A stretch of 64,000 nucleotides of DNA from CAYYFX01 sp964571855 (GTDB lineage Bacteria; ARS69), in NCBI GenBank assembly GCA_964571855.1, contig CAZNDO010000011.1, positions 1 through 64,000 of the forward strand, written 5' to 3'. The translations under genes were made by a program, and so were the position numbers. A model generated the notes under the pieces. It did no database searches, was not told the origin of the DNA, and saw only the letters and a list, made by a program, of their open reading frames with translations. Shown here one piece after another: positions 8,458-16,530 of this stretch; the first letter of the stretch is position 1; every line of letters begins with the position of its first letter.

Positions 8458-8995
8458 TGCCCGCGGTTCGACCGGGATCGATCTTCACGGGGTGCCCCCG
8501 GGGTCCCATGCCCTGGCGCTCCGCGGGGATTCGCTGCCGGTCGATCGGGAACTGGACCGCGTTCTCGCGGACTTCCGCTTCGACGGCTTCGTCGAGTGGG
8601 TCCCGGGGAACCGGCGAATCCGTGGTGTCCTGTCGGGCACGCTCCGGTCGAACTGCGACCGGTGCCTCGTCCGCTTCGACCGGGAGGTTCGCCTCGAGGT
8701 CGACGTGCCCCTTTCCCTCGGCGACGAGGCGGGGCCGCCGGATGCGGATCCGGAGGAGCAGGAAGCCGCGCTCGCGGTGCCGGCCGAGGACCCGACGCTG
8801 GATCTGGCGGAGCCCTTCGGGGCCCTCGTCCTTTCGGAAGTGCCCATCAAGAACCTCTGCCGCGGGGAGTGTCGCGGCCTGTGTCCCGGGTGCGGGACGG
8901 ACCTCAACGCGGCGGAGTGCGCGTGCGGGAAGGACCGCACGGACCCCCGCTGGCAGGCGCTCGGGGAGCTGAAGTTCCCGAAGAGCGAGGAGTGA
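8441..8995 (+). CDS. yceD: YceD/DUF177 family protein
   Basis: 184 residues from ATG 8441. The middle contains SNCDRCLVRFDREV, matching the CxRC strand of DUF177. The end has a cysteine cluster (CRGECRGLCPGCG...CACGK) typical of the longer bacterial members. The family sits almost always next to rpmF, and in some bacteria is linked to 23S rRNA maturation or accumulation. No ribosome site precedes ATG 8441, and a promoter-like pair overlaps it, so the start is uncertain. rpmF begins 9 bp after the stop. Confidence 0.85.
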   Translation: MPIPNLARGSTGIDLHGVPPGSHALALRGDSLPVDRELDRVLADFRFDGFVEWVPGNRRIRGVLSGTLRSNCDRCLVRFDREVRLEVDVPLSLGDEAGPPDADPEEQEAALAVPAEDPTLDLAEPFGALVLSEVPIKNLCRGECRGLCPGCGTDLNAAECACGKDRTDPRWQALGELKFPKSEE

Positions 8996-9004
8996 TCAGA
9001 CGCC

Positions 9005-9190
9005 ATGGCGTTGCCCAAGTACCGGATCTCGAAGACGCGGAAGCTGAAGCGTCGCTCGCACCATGCGCTGGAAGTGCCGGCGCGCAACCTCTGCCCGGAG
9101 TGCGGGCAGATGAAGCTGCCGCACCGGGTCTGCCTGCACTGCGGCCACTACGGCGGCCGCAAGGTCATGGCGGGGAAGGACGACGCGTAG
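9005..9190 (+). CDS. rpmF: 50S ribosomal protein L32
   Basis: 61 residues: a basic N-terminus (MALPKYRISKTRKLKRRSHH) and two zinc-type pairs, CPEC and CLHC. It is therefore a zinc-binding (C+) L32. A component of the large ribosomal subunit. The yceD-rpmF-plsX-fabH order is widely conserved and links ribosome and membrane-lipid synthesis. Confidence 0.96.
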   Translation: MALPKYRISKTRKLKRRSHHALEVPARNLCPECGQMKLPHRVCLHCGHYGGRKVMAGKDDA

Positions 9191-9238
9191 CCCGCGCGGG
9201 GGGTCGGCCTCTTCTTCGAGGGGCGGGGGCGTGACGGG

Positions 9239-10258
9239 ATGAGGATCGTCGTCGACGCGATGGGCGGGGACGGTGCGCCGGCCGTGGAGGTCGAGGGCGC
9301 CCTGGCGGCGCTTGCCGAGGGCGGCCCGGACCTGCGGATCCGCCTCGTGGGCGACGAGACGCGCCTGCGCACGGAGCTGGCGCGCCACGGCGCCGCCGCG
9401 GACGAGCGGCTGGACCTCGTGCACGCCCCGGAACGGATCGACATGGGCGAGGACCCGGCGCGGCAGGTGCGCCGGAAGAAGGGCGCGTCCATCGCCGTCG
9501 CCACGCGGCTGCTGCGGGAGTCGCAGGCCGACGGGCTGGTGAGCGCCGGGAACACCGGGGCCGTGGTGGCCTCCTCGCTGCTCACGCTCGGGCGGATCCC
9601 GGGCGTCCGCCGGCCCGGCATCGCCACGCTGCTGCCCAGCCCCACCGGCGGCGCCGTGCTCCTGGACGTGGGCGCGAACTCGGACTGCACGCCGCAGAAC
9701 CTGGTGCAGTTCGCGGTGATGGGCGCCATCTTCGCCCGGCGCGTGCTCGGGCGGGAGGATCCGAAGGTGGGGCTGTTGAACATCGGGGAGGAAAGCTCCA
9801 AGGGGAACAAGCTGGTGCAGACCACCTACCCGCTGCTGGCCGAGGGCCCGCTGAACTTCGTGGGCAACGTGGAGGGGCGGGACATCTTCCGCGGCGGCGT
9901 GGACGTGGTGGTGTGCGACGGCTTCGTGGGCAACGTGGTGCTGAAGTTCTCCGAGAGCGTGATCCACCTGATGAAGCACATGGTGACGGAGGAGATCGGC
10001 GGCAGCCTGCGGAGCAAGCTGGGCGCGCTGCTGCTCCGCCCGGTGGCCCGCAGCCTGTCGCGGCAGCTGAACTACGAGGAGTACGGCGGCGCGCCGCTGC
10101 TCGGCATCGACGGCGTCGTCATCATCGCGCACGGCAGTTCCACGCCGCGCGCCATCGCCAGCGCGGTGCGCGTCGCGGTCCGCTTCGCGAAGGAGCGGAT
10201 CAACGACTTCATCCGCGACGAGATCCAGGAGCAGGACCTTGGCCAGATACCTGCCTGA
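9239..10258 (+). CDS. plsX: Phosphate acyltransferase PlsX
   Basis: 339 residues, begins MRIVVDAMGGDGAP, the PlsX signature. Other family marks are VSAGNTGAVVASSLLTLGRI and VVVCDGFVGNVVLKFSE. It converts acyl-ACP to acyl-phosphate for PlsY in phospholipid synthesis and is a peripheral membrane enzyme. Its 3' end overlaps fabH by 20 bp. Confidence 0.96.
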   Translation: MRIVVDAMGGDGAPAVEVEGALAALAEGGPDLRIRLVGDETRLRTELARHGAAADERLDLVHAPERIDMGEDPARQVRRKKGASIAVATRLLRESQADGLVSAGNTGAVVASSLLTLGRIPGVRRPGIATLLPSPTGGAVLLDVGANSDCTPQNLVQFAVMGAIFARRVLGREDPKVGLLNIGEESSKGNKLVQTTYPLLAEGPLNFVGNVEGRDIFRGGVDVVVCDGFVGNVVLKFSESVIHLMKHMVTEEIGGSLRSKLGALLLRPVARSLSRQLNYEEYGGAPLLGIDGVVIIAHGSSTPRAIASAVRVAVRFAKERINDFIRDEIQEQDLGQIPA

Positions 10259-11237
10259 CCCCCCCGTCGGCATCGTCGGCATCGGCTCGGACGCGCCGGA
10301 AGGCGTCCTCACGAACGCCGACCTCGAGCGCATGGTGGACACGTCGGACGAGTGGATCGTGGAACGCACCGGCATCCGCACCCGGCACATCGCGGACGCG
10401 AACACCACCACCTCCATGCTGGCCACCAAGGCGTCGCAGCGCGCGCTCGCGGACGCGGGGCTGACCGGCGCGGACGTGGACCTCGTGGTCGTGGGCACGG
10501 CAACGCCGGACATGCTGTTCCCGTCCACCGCGTGCCTCGTGCAGGCGGAGATCGGCGCCACGCGCGCCGCGGCGTTCGACCTCGCCGCCGCGTGCTCCGG
10601 CTTCATCTACGGGCTCAACGTGGCGTCCGGGCTCATCCGCAACGGGACGCACGAGACCGCGCTCGTCATCGGCGCCGAGACGCTGAGCAAGATCGTGGAC
10701 TTCAAGGACCGGACCACGTGCGTCCTCTTCGGCGACGCGGCCGGCGCGGCGGTCGTCCGCCGCGTGGAGAAGGGGAAGGGCATCCTGGCCTCGCGCATCC
10801 GCTCGGACGGCACGCTGGGCGAGATGCTCATGCTCCCCGCGGGCGGCTCGGCGCGGCCGGCCACGCGCGAGACGGTGGACGCCGGGCTGCACTACGTGAA
10901 GATGAACGGGAACAACGTGTTCAAGTCCGCGGTGAAGTCGATGGCGGAGGCGGTGGAGGAGGCGCTGGAGGACGCGGCGCTGACCGGGGCCGACGTGGAC
11001 CTCTTCATCCCGCACCAGGCCAACGCCCGCATCATCGAGGCCACGGCGCGCCGCCTGCACATCCCCATGGACAAGGTGTTCGTGAACGTGGACCGCTATG
11101 GCAACACGTCCGCGGCGTCCATCCCGCTGGCCATCGACGAGGCGCGGCAGGCCGGGCGCATCCGCGAGGGCACGCTCGTGTCGGTCGTCGCCTTCGGCGC
11201 GGGCTTCACCTGGGGCTCCGCCGTGATGCGGTTCTAG
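10239..11237 (+). CDS. fabH: Beta-ketoacyl-ACP synthase III
   Basis: 332 residues. The start is taken as TTG 10239 because AGGAG lies 7 bases before it, it lies inside plsX, and no ATG or GTG is available before the conserved core (VGIVGIGSDAPEG then LTNADLE and DTSDEWI). The Cys-His-Asn triad is visible: AAACSGFIYG (Cys near 118), IPHQANARI (His near 259) and YGNTSAAS (Asn near 288). It condenses acyl-CoA with malonyl-ACP to start fatty-acid chains. The use of TTG and the overlap suggests coupling with plsX. Confidence 0.95.
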   Translation: MARYLPDPPVGIVGIGSDAPEGVLTNADLERMVDTSDEWIVERTGIRTRHIADANTTTSMLATKASQRALADAGLTGADVDLVVVGTATPDMLFPSTACLVQAEIGATRAAAFDLAAACSGFIYGLNVASGLIRNGTHETALVIGAETLSKIVDFKDRTTCVLFGDAAGAAVVRRVEKGKGILASRIRSDGTLGEMLMLPAGGSARPATRETVDAGLHYVKMNGNNVFKSAVKSMAEAVEEALEDAALTGADVDLFIPHQANARIIEATARRLHIPMDKVFVNVDRYGNTSAASIPLAIDEARQAGRIREGTLVSVVAFGAGFTWGSAVMRF

Positions 11238-11248
11238 GAGGCAGCGAG

Positions 11249-12187
11249 ATGACGAAGCGAGCGCTCCTCTTCCCGGGGCAGGGCAGCCAGTACGTCGGCA
11301 TGGGCAAGGGCCTGTGCGAGGCGTTCCCCGGGGCGCGGCGGTGGTTCGATCGCGCGGACGAGGTCCTCGGCTTCGGCCTCTCCACGCTCTGCTTCGAGGG
11401 GCCGGAGGACGAGCTGCGGCTCACGCGCAACACGCAGCCCGCCCTGTTCGTGAAGAGCTGGGCCGCGTGGAGCGTGCTGCAGGACCGCCTGCCCGGGGAC
11501 TACGCCGCGGGCCACAGCCTGGGCGAGTACACCGCGCTCGCGGTGGCCGGCGCCCTGTCGTTCGAGGACGGGCTGCGCGCGGTGCGGCGCCGCGGCGAGC
11601 TGATGTACGAGTCCGGGGTGAAGCGCCCGGGCACCATGGCCGCCATCCTGGGGCTGGACGTCCCCGCGGTGGAGGCGCTGTGCGCGGAGGCGTCCGCCGC
11701 CGGCGCCGTGCAACCGGCGAACCTGAACGCGCCCGGCCAGGTGGTGATCTCCGGCGAGGTGGGCGGCGTGCAGCGCGCGTGCGAGCTGGCGCCCGCGCAC
11801 GGCGCGAAGAAGGCGGTCCTGCTGAAGGTGTCGGGCGCGTTCCACTCCGTGCTGATGGAGGACGCGAAGGCGGGCCTGGCGGAGTTCCTCGCCGGCATCG
11901 CCGTCGCGGACGCGCGCATCCCCGTGGTCGCGAACGTGACGGCGCGGCCGGTCACGGCGGCGGCGGAGATCCGCGCGAACCTGATCGCGCAGATGACCGC
12001 GCCGGTCCGCTGGGAGGAGTCCATGCGCTTCCTGATCGGCGAGGGGCCGATCGAGTTCACGGAGATCGGCGCCGGCACCGTGCTCAAGGGGCTGATGCGT
12101 TCCATCGACCGCGCGGCCTCCTGCACGTCGGTCGGCTCCGCGGAGTCCGTGGCCGAGGCGCTCGGCGCCGGCGGGGTGCGCGGGTGA
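11249..12187 (+). CDS. fabD: Malonyl-CoA:ACP transacylase
   Basis: 312 residues from an ATG preceded by GGAGGCAG. It begins TKRALLFPGQGSQYVGMG. The nucleophile Ser lies in AGHSLGEYTAL (near residue 91) and the partner His in VSGAFHSVLM. It loads malonyl groups onto ACP for FabH and FabF. The stop overlaps the fabG GTG by 4 bp. Confidence 0.96.
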   Translation: MTKRALLFPGQGSQYVGMGKGLCEAFPGARRWFDRADEVLGFGLSTLCFEGPEDELRLTRNTQPALFVKSWAAWSVLQDRLPGDYAAGHSLGEYTALAVAGALSFEDGLRAVRRRGELMYESGVKRPGTMAAILGLDVPAVEALCAEASAAGAVQPANLNAPGQVVISGEVGGVQRACELAPAHGAKKAVLLKVSGAFHSVLMEDAKAGLAEFLAGIAVADARIPVVANVTARPVTAAAEIRANLIAQMTAPVRWEESMRFLIGEGPIEFTEIGAGTVLKGLMRSIDRAASCTSVGSAESVAEALGAGGVRG

Positions 12188-12912
12188 GCGCGGCGCTGGT
12201 CACGGGCGCGGCGCGCGGCATCGGCCGCGTGATCGCGGCGCGCCTCGCGCGGGACGGCTACGACGTGGCCTGCGTGGGGCGTTCGGTGGAGTCGCTGAAG
12301 GACACGTGCGCGGACGTGGAGGCGGCGGGCCGGCGGGCGCTGCCCCTGGCCGCGGACGTGGCGGACCCGGCGGCCGCGGAAGCCGCGGTGGCGTCCGCCG
12401 TGCAGGCGCTGGGCTCCGTGGACGTCCTGGTCAACAATGCCGGGGTCACGCGGGACGGTCTCCTCCTGCGGATGAGCGCGGCGGACCTGGACACGGTCCT
12501 CGACGTGAACCTCAAGGGATGCTTCCATTTCGCCAAGGCGGTGGCCCGCCCCATGATGAAGGCGCGCCGCGGCCGGATCATCAACGTGTCCTCGGTGATC
12601 GGGCTGGTGGGGAACGCCGGGCAGTCGAACTACGCCGCCGCCAAGGCGGGGATCATCGGCTTCTCGAAGAGCCTGGCGAAGGAGCTCGCGTCGAGGAACA
12701 TCCTGGTCAATGTCGTGGCCCCCGGGTACATCGAGACCGCGATGACCGAGGGGCTTCCCGAGCCCGTGAAGGAGAAGATGAAGGAGTCGATCCCGCTCGG
12801 GAGATTCGGCTCCTCCGAGGACGTCGCGGGGGTGGTCTCCTTCCTCGCGTCCGACGACGCTTCGTACGTCACCGGCACCGTCCTGACCGTGGACGGCGGG
12901 ATGGTGACGTGA
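12184..12912 (+). CDS. fabG: 3-oxoacyl-ACP reductase
   Basis: 242 residues, short-chain dehydrogenase fold, GTG start inside the fabD stop. The NADPH-binding motif TGAARGIGR is near the N-terminus, NNAG in the middle. The catalytic set includes Ser in NVSSVIG (about 137) and Tyr/Lys in SNYAAAKAG (about 150/154). The C-terminus ends LTVDGGMVT as in typical FabG. It reduces beta-ketoacyl-ACP during elongation. Confidence 0.96.
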   Translation: MSAALVTGAARGIGRVIAARLARDGYDVACVGRSVESLKDTCADVEAAGRRALPLAADVADPAAAEAAVASAVQALGSVDVLVNNAGVTRDGLLLRMSAADLDTVLDVNLKGCFHFAKAVARPMMKARRGRIINVSSVIGLVGNAGQSNYAAAKAGIIGFSKSLAKELASRNILVNVVAPGYIETAMTEGLPEPVKEKMKESIPLGRFGSSEDVAGVVSFLASDDASYVTGTVLTVDGGMVT

Positions 12913-12952
12913 CGGGGCGGCGGCAACCTTCCATCCACTGGGGACGGAACGA

Positions 12953-13201
12953 ATGAACTCTCCGAATTTCGAGAAGGTGAAGGAAATCATCATCGAGCAG
13001 CTGGACGTGCAGGCGGACCAGGTGACCGAGGACGCCTCGTTCATCGAGGACCTGGGCGCGGACTCGCTGGACACGGTGGAGCTCGTCATGGCGCTCGAGG
13101 AGCACTTCGACATCGAGATCCCGGACGAGGACGCGGAGAAGATCAAGACGGTGAAGGACGCGGTGTCGTACATCGACAAGAACGTCAAGACCGCCAGCTG
13201 A
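12953..13201 (+). CDS. acpP: Acyl carrier protein
   Basis: 82 residues, acidic. The phosphopantetheine attachment motif GADSLD places the modified Ser near residue 38. It carries growing acyl chains for the enzymes encoded on both sides. A GGGGA ribosome site precedes the ATG. Confidence 0.97.
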   Translation: MNSPNFEKVKEIIIEQLDVQADQVTEDASFIEDLGADSLDTVELVMALEEHFDIEIPDEDAEKIKTVKDAVSYIDKNVKTAS

Positions 13202-13229
13202 GCGGCCGGACGGACACACCGGGGGAAGC

Positions 13230-14477
13230 ATGACCGGAAGGAAGCGAGTGGTCGTGACCGGCGTGGGGGCGGTGACCCCCATCGGGAACACGGCCGGGCA
13301 GTTCTGGGAGAGCGCGCTCGCCGGGAAGAGCGGGGCCGGGCCCATCACCCGGTTCGACGCCTCCCGGCACGACGTCAAGTTCGCCTGCGAGGTGAAGGAC
13401 TTCGATCCGTCCGCCATCGGGGATCGCAAGGAGGTCCGCAAGATGGACCGCTTCACCCAGTTCGGCCTGGCCGCGGCGCTGGAGGCGGTGCAGGACGCGG
13501 GCGTGACGTTCGAGGGCCGGGACGCCGAACGCACCGGGGTCCTGGTGGGCTCCGGCATCGGCGGGATCGAGACGCTCGAGACCCAGAAGGAGGTGCTCCT
13601 CGAGAAGGGCCCCGGGCGCGTGAGCCCGTTCTTCGTGCCCATGATGATCGTGAACATGGCCACGGGAATGATCAGCATGCGGCTCGGCGCGAAGGGTCCC
13701 TCGAACGCCACCGTGACCGCGTGCGCGTCCGGGGCGAACGCCATCGGGGACGCCTTCCGCATCCTGCAGTACGGCGACGCCGACGTGATGATCGCCGGCG
13801 GGGCGGAAGCGCCCATCTCGCCGATCGCGGTGGCGGGATTCGCGTCGATGAAGGCGCTGTCCTTCCGCAACGACGATCCCCCGCAGGCCTCCCGCCCCTT
13901 CGACGCCGATCGCGACGGGTTCGTCATCGGCGAGGGCGCGGGGGTGGTCGTGCTGGAGGAGCTGTCGCACGCGCTCGCTCGCGGCGCGAGGATCTACTGC
14001 GAGCTGGTGGGCTACGGCTACACGGCGGACGCCCACCACATCACGGCCCCGAGCCCGGACGGGGAGGGCGCGGCGCGGTCCATGAAGGCCGCGATGGCCG
14101 ACGCGGGACTGTCTCCCGCGGACGTGACGTACCTGAACGCGCACGGCACGTCCACGCCCCTGAACGATCGCTTCGAGACCATGGCGATCAAGACGGCGCT
14201 CGGCGACCACGCGAGGCGCGTGGCGGTGAGCTCCACGAAGTCCATGACCGGGCATCTGCTCGGCGCCGCCGGCGGGATCGAGTTCGCGATCCTGGCCTTC
14301 GCCCATCGCGACGGGCGGATCCCGCCGACCATCAACTACCGGAACCCGGACCCCGAGTGCGACCTCGACTACGTCCCCAACGAAGCGCGGGACGTGAAGG
14401 TGCATGCGGCCCTGACCAACTCCCTGGGGTTCGGGGGACATAACGTGACACTCGCGACCAGGAGTTATGAAGGCTAG
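13230..14477 (+). CDS. fabF: Beta-ketoacyl-ACP synthase II
   Basis: 415 residues, thiolase fold. The Cys-His-His triad is seen in VTACASGANAIGD (Cys near 165), NAHGTSTPLND (His near 305) and KSMTGHLLGAAGG (His near 341). It elongates acyl-ACP with malonyl-ACP. GGGGGAAG precedes the ATG. The rnc gene begins 11 bp before its stop. Confidence 0.96.
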   Translation: MTGRKRVVVTGVGAVTPIGNTAGQFWESALAGKSGAGPITRFDASRHDVKFACEVKDFDPSAIGDRKEVRKMDRFTQFGLAAALEAVQDAGVTFEGRDAERTGVLVGSGIGGIETLETQKEVLLEKGPGRVSPFFVPMMIVNMATGMISMRLGAKGPSNATVTACASGANAIGDAFRILQYGDADVMIAGGAEAPISPIAVAGFASMKALSFRNDDPPQASRPFDADRDGFVIGEGAGVVVLEELSHALARGARIYCELVGYGYTADAHHITAPSPDGEGAARSMKAAMADAGLSPADVTYLNAHGTSTPLNDRFETMAIKTALGDHARRVAVSSTKSMTGHLLGAAGGIEFAILAFAHRDGRIPPTINYRNPDPECDLDYVPNEARDVKVHAALTNSLGFGGHNVTLATRSYEG

Positions 14478-16365
14478 CCAACCGTCCGCGCTGGGACGCG
14501 GGCTTTCCGTGATCGGGAAGCTCTTCGTCGGGACGCGCAAAGGACCGTCGGGCGACAGGGTCCGACAGCTCAAGAAGCTGGAACGCAAGATCGGGATCAA
14601 GTTCACGGATCTCGGTCTCCTCGAGCAGGCGCTCACGCACCGCTCGTATTCGCACGTCACCTCGCAGACCCGGAACCAGTCCAACGAGCGCATGGAGTTC
14701 CTCGGGGACTCGGTGCTCGGGCTCTCGGTCAGCCAGTTCCTGTACCTGCAGTTCCCGGACCGCTCCGAGGGCGCGCTCTCGAAGATGAAGTCCCTTCTGG
14801 TGAGCCGGAAGGTGCTGTCCGCCGTGGCGCGGGACTCGGGACTGGGCGAGTTCCTCCTGCTTTCGGGCGAGGAGTCGGAGATGGGCGGGCGGGACCGCAC
14901 GTCCATCCTCGCGGACTCGTTCGAGGGCGTGATCGGCGCGATCTACCTGGACCAGGGGTTCCGCGCCGCGAACAAGTTCATCCAGCGGTTCCTGCTGGGC
15001 TCCATCCACGAGATCCTCAAGGACGAGGAGCACACGAACTTCAAGTCGCTGCTGCAGGAGTACGTGCAGTCCAAGCGGCTCAGCCACCCGGTGTACCGCG
15101 TCCGCCGCGAGGAGGGACCGGAGCACGAGAAGGAGTTCGCCATCGAGGTGGTGGTGCGCAGCGAGGTGTGGGGCGTGGGCCGCGGCAAGAGCAAGAAGGA
15201 CGCGGAGCAGAACGCCGCACGGGCCGCTCTGGAGAGCCGGCAGTCCCGGGACGCGGCGCGTCGCGGGCGCGGCTCCGCGGACGGGGAAGGCGAGGCGGCC
15301 GCCACGGCCGAGCGTCCCGCGCGCCCGTCGCGCGAGGGCCGGACGGGCCGGGGCGAGCGGCGCGGGCGCGAGCGGCGCGAGCCGCGGGAAGCGCGCGAGC
15401 CGCGGGACGCCGCGCCGCAGGATCGCGGCGAGCACGGGATCCTGGCGTCGCGAGAGAAGCTCCGCAGCGCGCGCCGCGAGGAGGCGGAGCAGCGCCGTCG
15501 CGAGGAGCGCGAGTTCCGGGAGCGACGGGACGAGCGCACGCGCTCGGACGATCACGCCCGGGAGGAGCGCAGCCGGCCGGAGGAGGGCGCGCGCGCGGAA
15601 GGCCGCCGGCGGGACCGGCGCGGCCGCGGCGGCCGCGACCGGGAGGCGCGGGCGGAGCGCGGCGGGCCGTCGCCGGTGGAGGGAGCGGCCACCGCGGGCT
15701 TCGCGGCGAGCGTCCCCGAGCCTGCGGAGCGCACGGAGGACGCGCCGGTCGAGGCCGGGTTCGCGGAGGGCATGACCTTCCGGGAGCCGCCGGCGGAGAC
15801 GGGGGCCGAGACGACGCCGGCGGCGGGCGGCTCCGCGGATGCGGACGCCCCCGTGCGCGGTTTCGGTCGTCGCCGGCGGTCGCGTCGTGGCGGGCGGGAC
15901 GCCCGGGGGGAGGGCGGTCGGCCTCGCCGCGAGGACGCCGCGCCCGTGCGCGAGCCGGACGGGATGGCGGAGGAAGGTCCCTCCTCCGCGCCGGATCTTG
16001 CGGAGCCGCGGGAACGGACCGTGCGTGGGGAGGACGCGCGCGTCGACGTGGACGTCGACGTGGTCGGCGAGGTGGCGCCGCCGTCGGAGCGGTTCGAGGA
16101 GCCGGTCGCCGAGCCGGAGCGCTCCTTCGGGCGGTCGAGCGCGTTCGACGCGCCGGCGGACCGGGAGTTCGCCCCGACCGCCTACGAACGGGCGGAGTCC
16201 ACGGCTGCCGAGCCCGCCTCCGCGGAGGGCACGGCACCGGAGGACGCCACGCCGGAGGACGCGACCTCGGACGACGGGGACACGGAGACGGCGGGGGTGG
16301 CGCGCACGGAGGGCGGCTTCAGCCGTCGGAAGCGGCGTCACGCCCGGGGCCTGCGCCGGCGCTGA
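14467..16365 (+). CDS. rnc: Ribonuclease III with very long Arg/Glu-rich C-terminal extension
   Basis: 632 residues against a usual 220-260. Residues about 30-185 form the RNase III domain: NERMEFLGDSVLGL near 73-86 is the signature, and SFEGVIGAIYLDQG holds the second acidic catalytic patch. Residues about 191-258 are a dsRNA-binding domain (NFKSLLQEYVQ...KSKKDAEQNAARAALE). The remaining ~370 residues are low complexity: first Arg/Glu/Ala-rich with many RRE and RER runs, then acidic/Ala-rich stretches, a basic patch (FGRRRRSRRGG) and a final SRRKRRHARGLRRR. Base composition and third-position GC match the catalytic part, so a misjoined frame is unlikely. It starts inside fabF with GGAG just upstream. 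The tail may bind RNA or scaffold partners, as the disordered RNase E tail does. Confidence 0.93.
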   Translation: MKASQPSALGRGLSVIGKLFVGTRKGPSGDRVRQLKKLERKIGIKFTDLGLLEQALTHRSYSHVTSQTRNQSNERMEFLGDSVLGLSVSQFLYLQFPDRSEGALSKMKSLLVSRKVLSAVARDSGLGEFLLLSGEESEMGGRDRTSILADSFEGVIGAIYLDQGFRAANKFIQRFLLGSIHEILKDEEHTNFKSLLQEYVQSKRLSHPVYRVRREEGPEHEKEFAIEVVVRSEVWGVGRGKSKKDAEQNAARAALESRQSRDAARRGRGSADGEGEAAATAERPARPSREGRTGRGERRGRERREPREAREPRDAAPQDRGEHGILASREKLRSARREEAEQRRREEREFRERRDERTRSDDHAREERSRPEEGARAEGRRRDRRGRGGRDREARAERGGPSPVEGAATAGFAASVPEPAERTEDAPVEAGFAEGMTFREPPAETGAETTPAAGGSADADAPVRGFGRRRRSRRGGRDARGEGGRPRREDAAPVREPDGMAEEGPSSAPDLAEPRERTVRGEDARVDVDVDVVGEVAPPSERFEEPVAEPERSFGRSSAFDAPADREFAPTAYERAESTAAEPASAEGTAPEDATPEDATSDDGDTETAGVARTEGGFSRRKRRHARGLRRR

Positions 16366-16387
16366 TCCGGCGGTCCCGGTTCCCCGA

Positions 16388-16422
16388 ACGGGCGCGCCTC
16401 CCTCCGGGGCGGGCGCGCCCGT
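16388..16422 (+). terminator. Hairpin terminator-like element after rnc
   Basis: Perfect 11-bp inverted repeat (16388-16398 with 16412-16422) around a 13-nt loop, 22 bp after the rnc stop. Only a short TTT follows 6 bases later. It probably ends the fab-rnc transcript. Confidence 0.5.
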
Positions 16423-16530
16423 CGGCGTTTCCGGCCCCCGGATCAAGTCGCCGCTGGAAACTGCCGATCCCTGCCAAGATTGGGCGGGCTTGGTCGGCTT
16501 CGGGAAATCCCGCCCGGGGATGGCGCTTGC

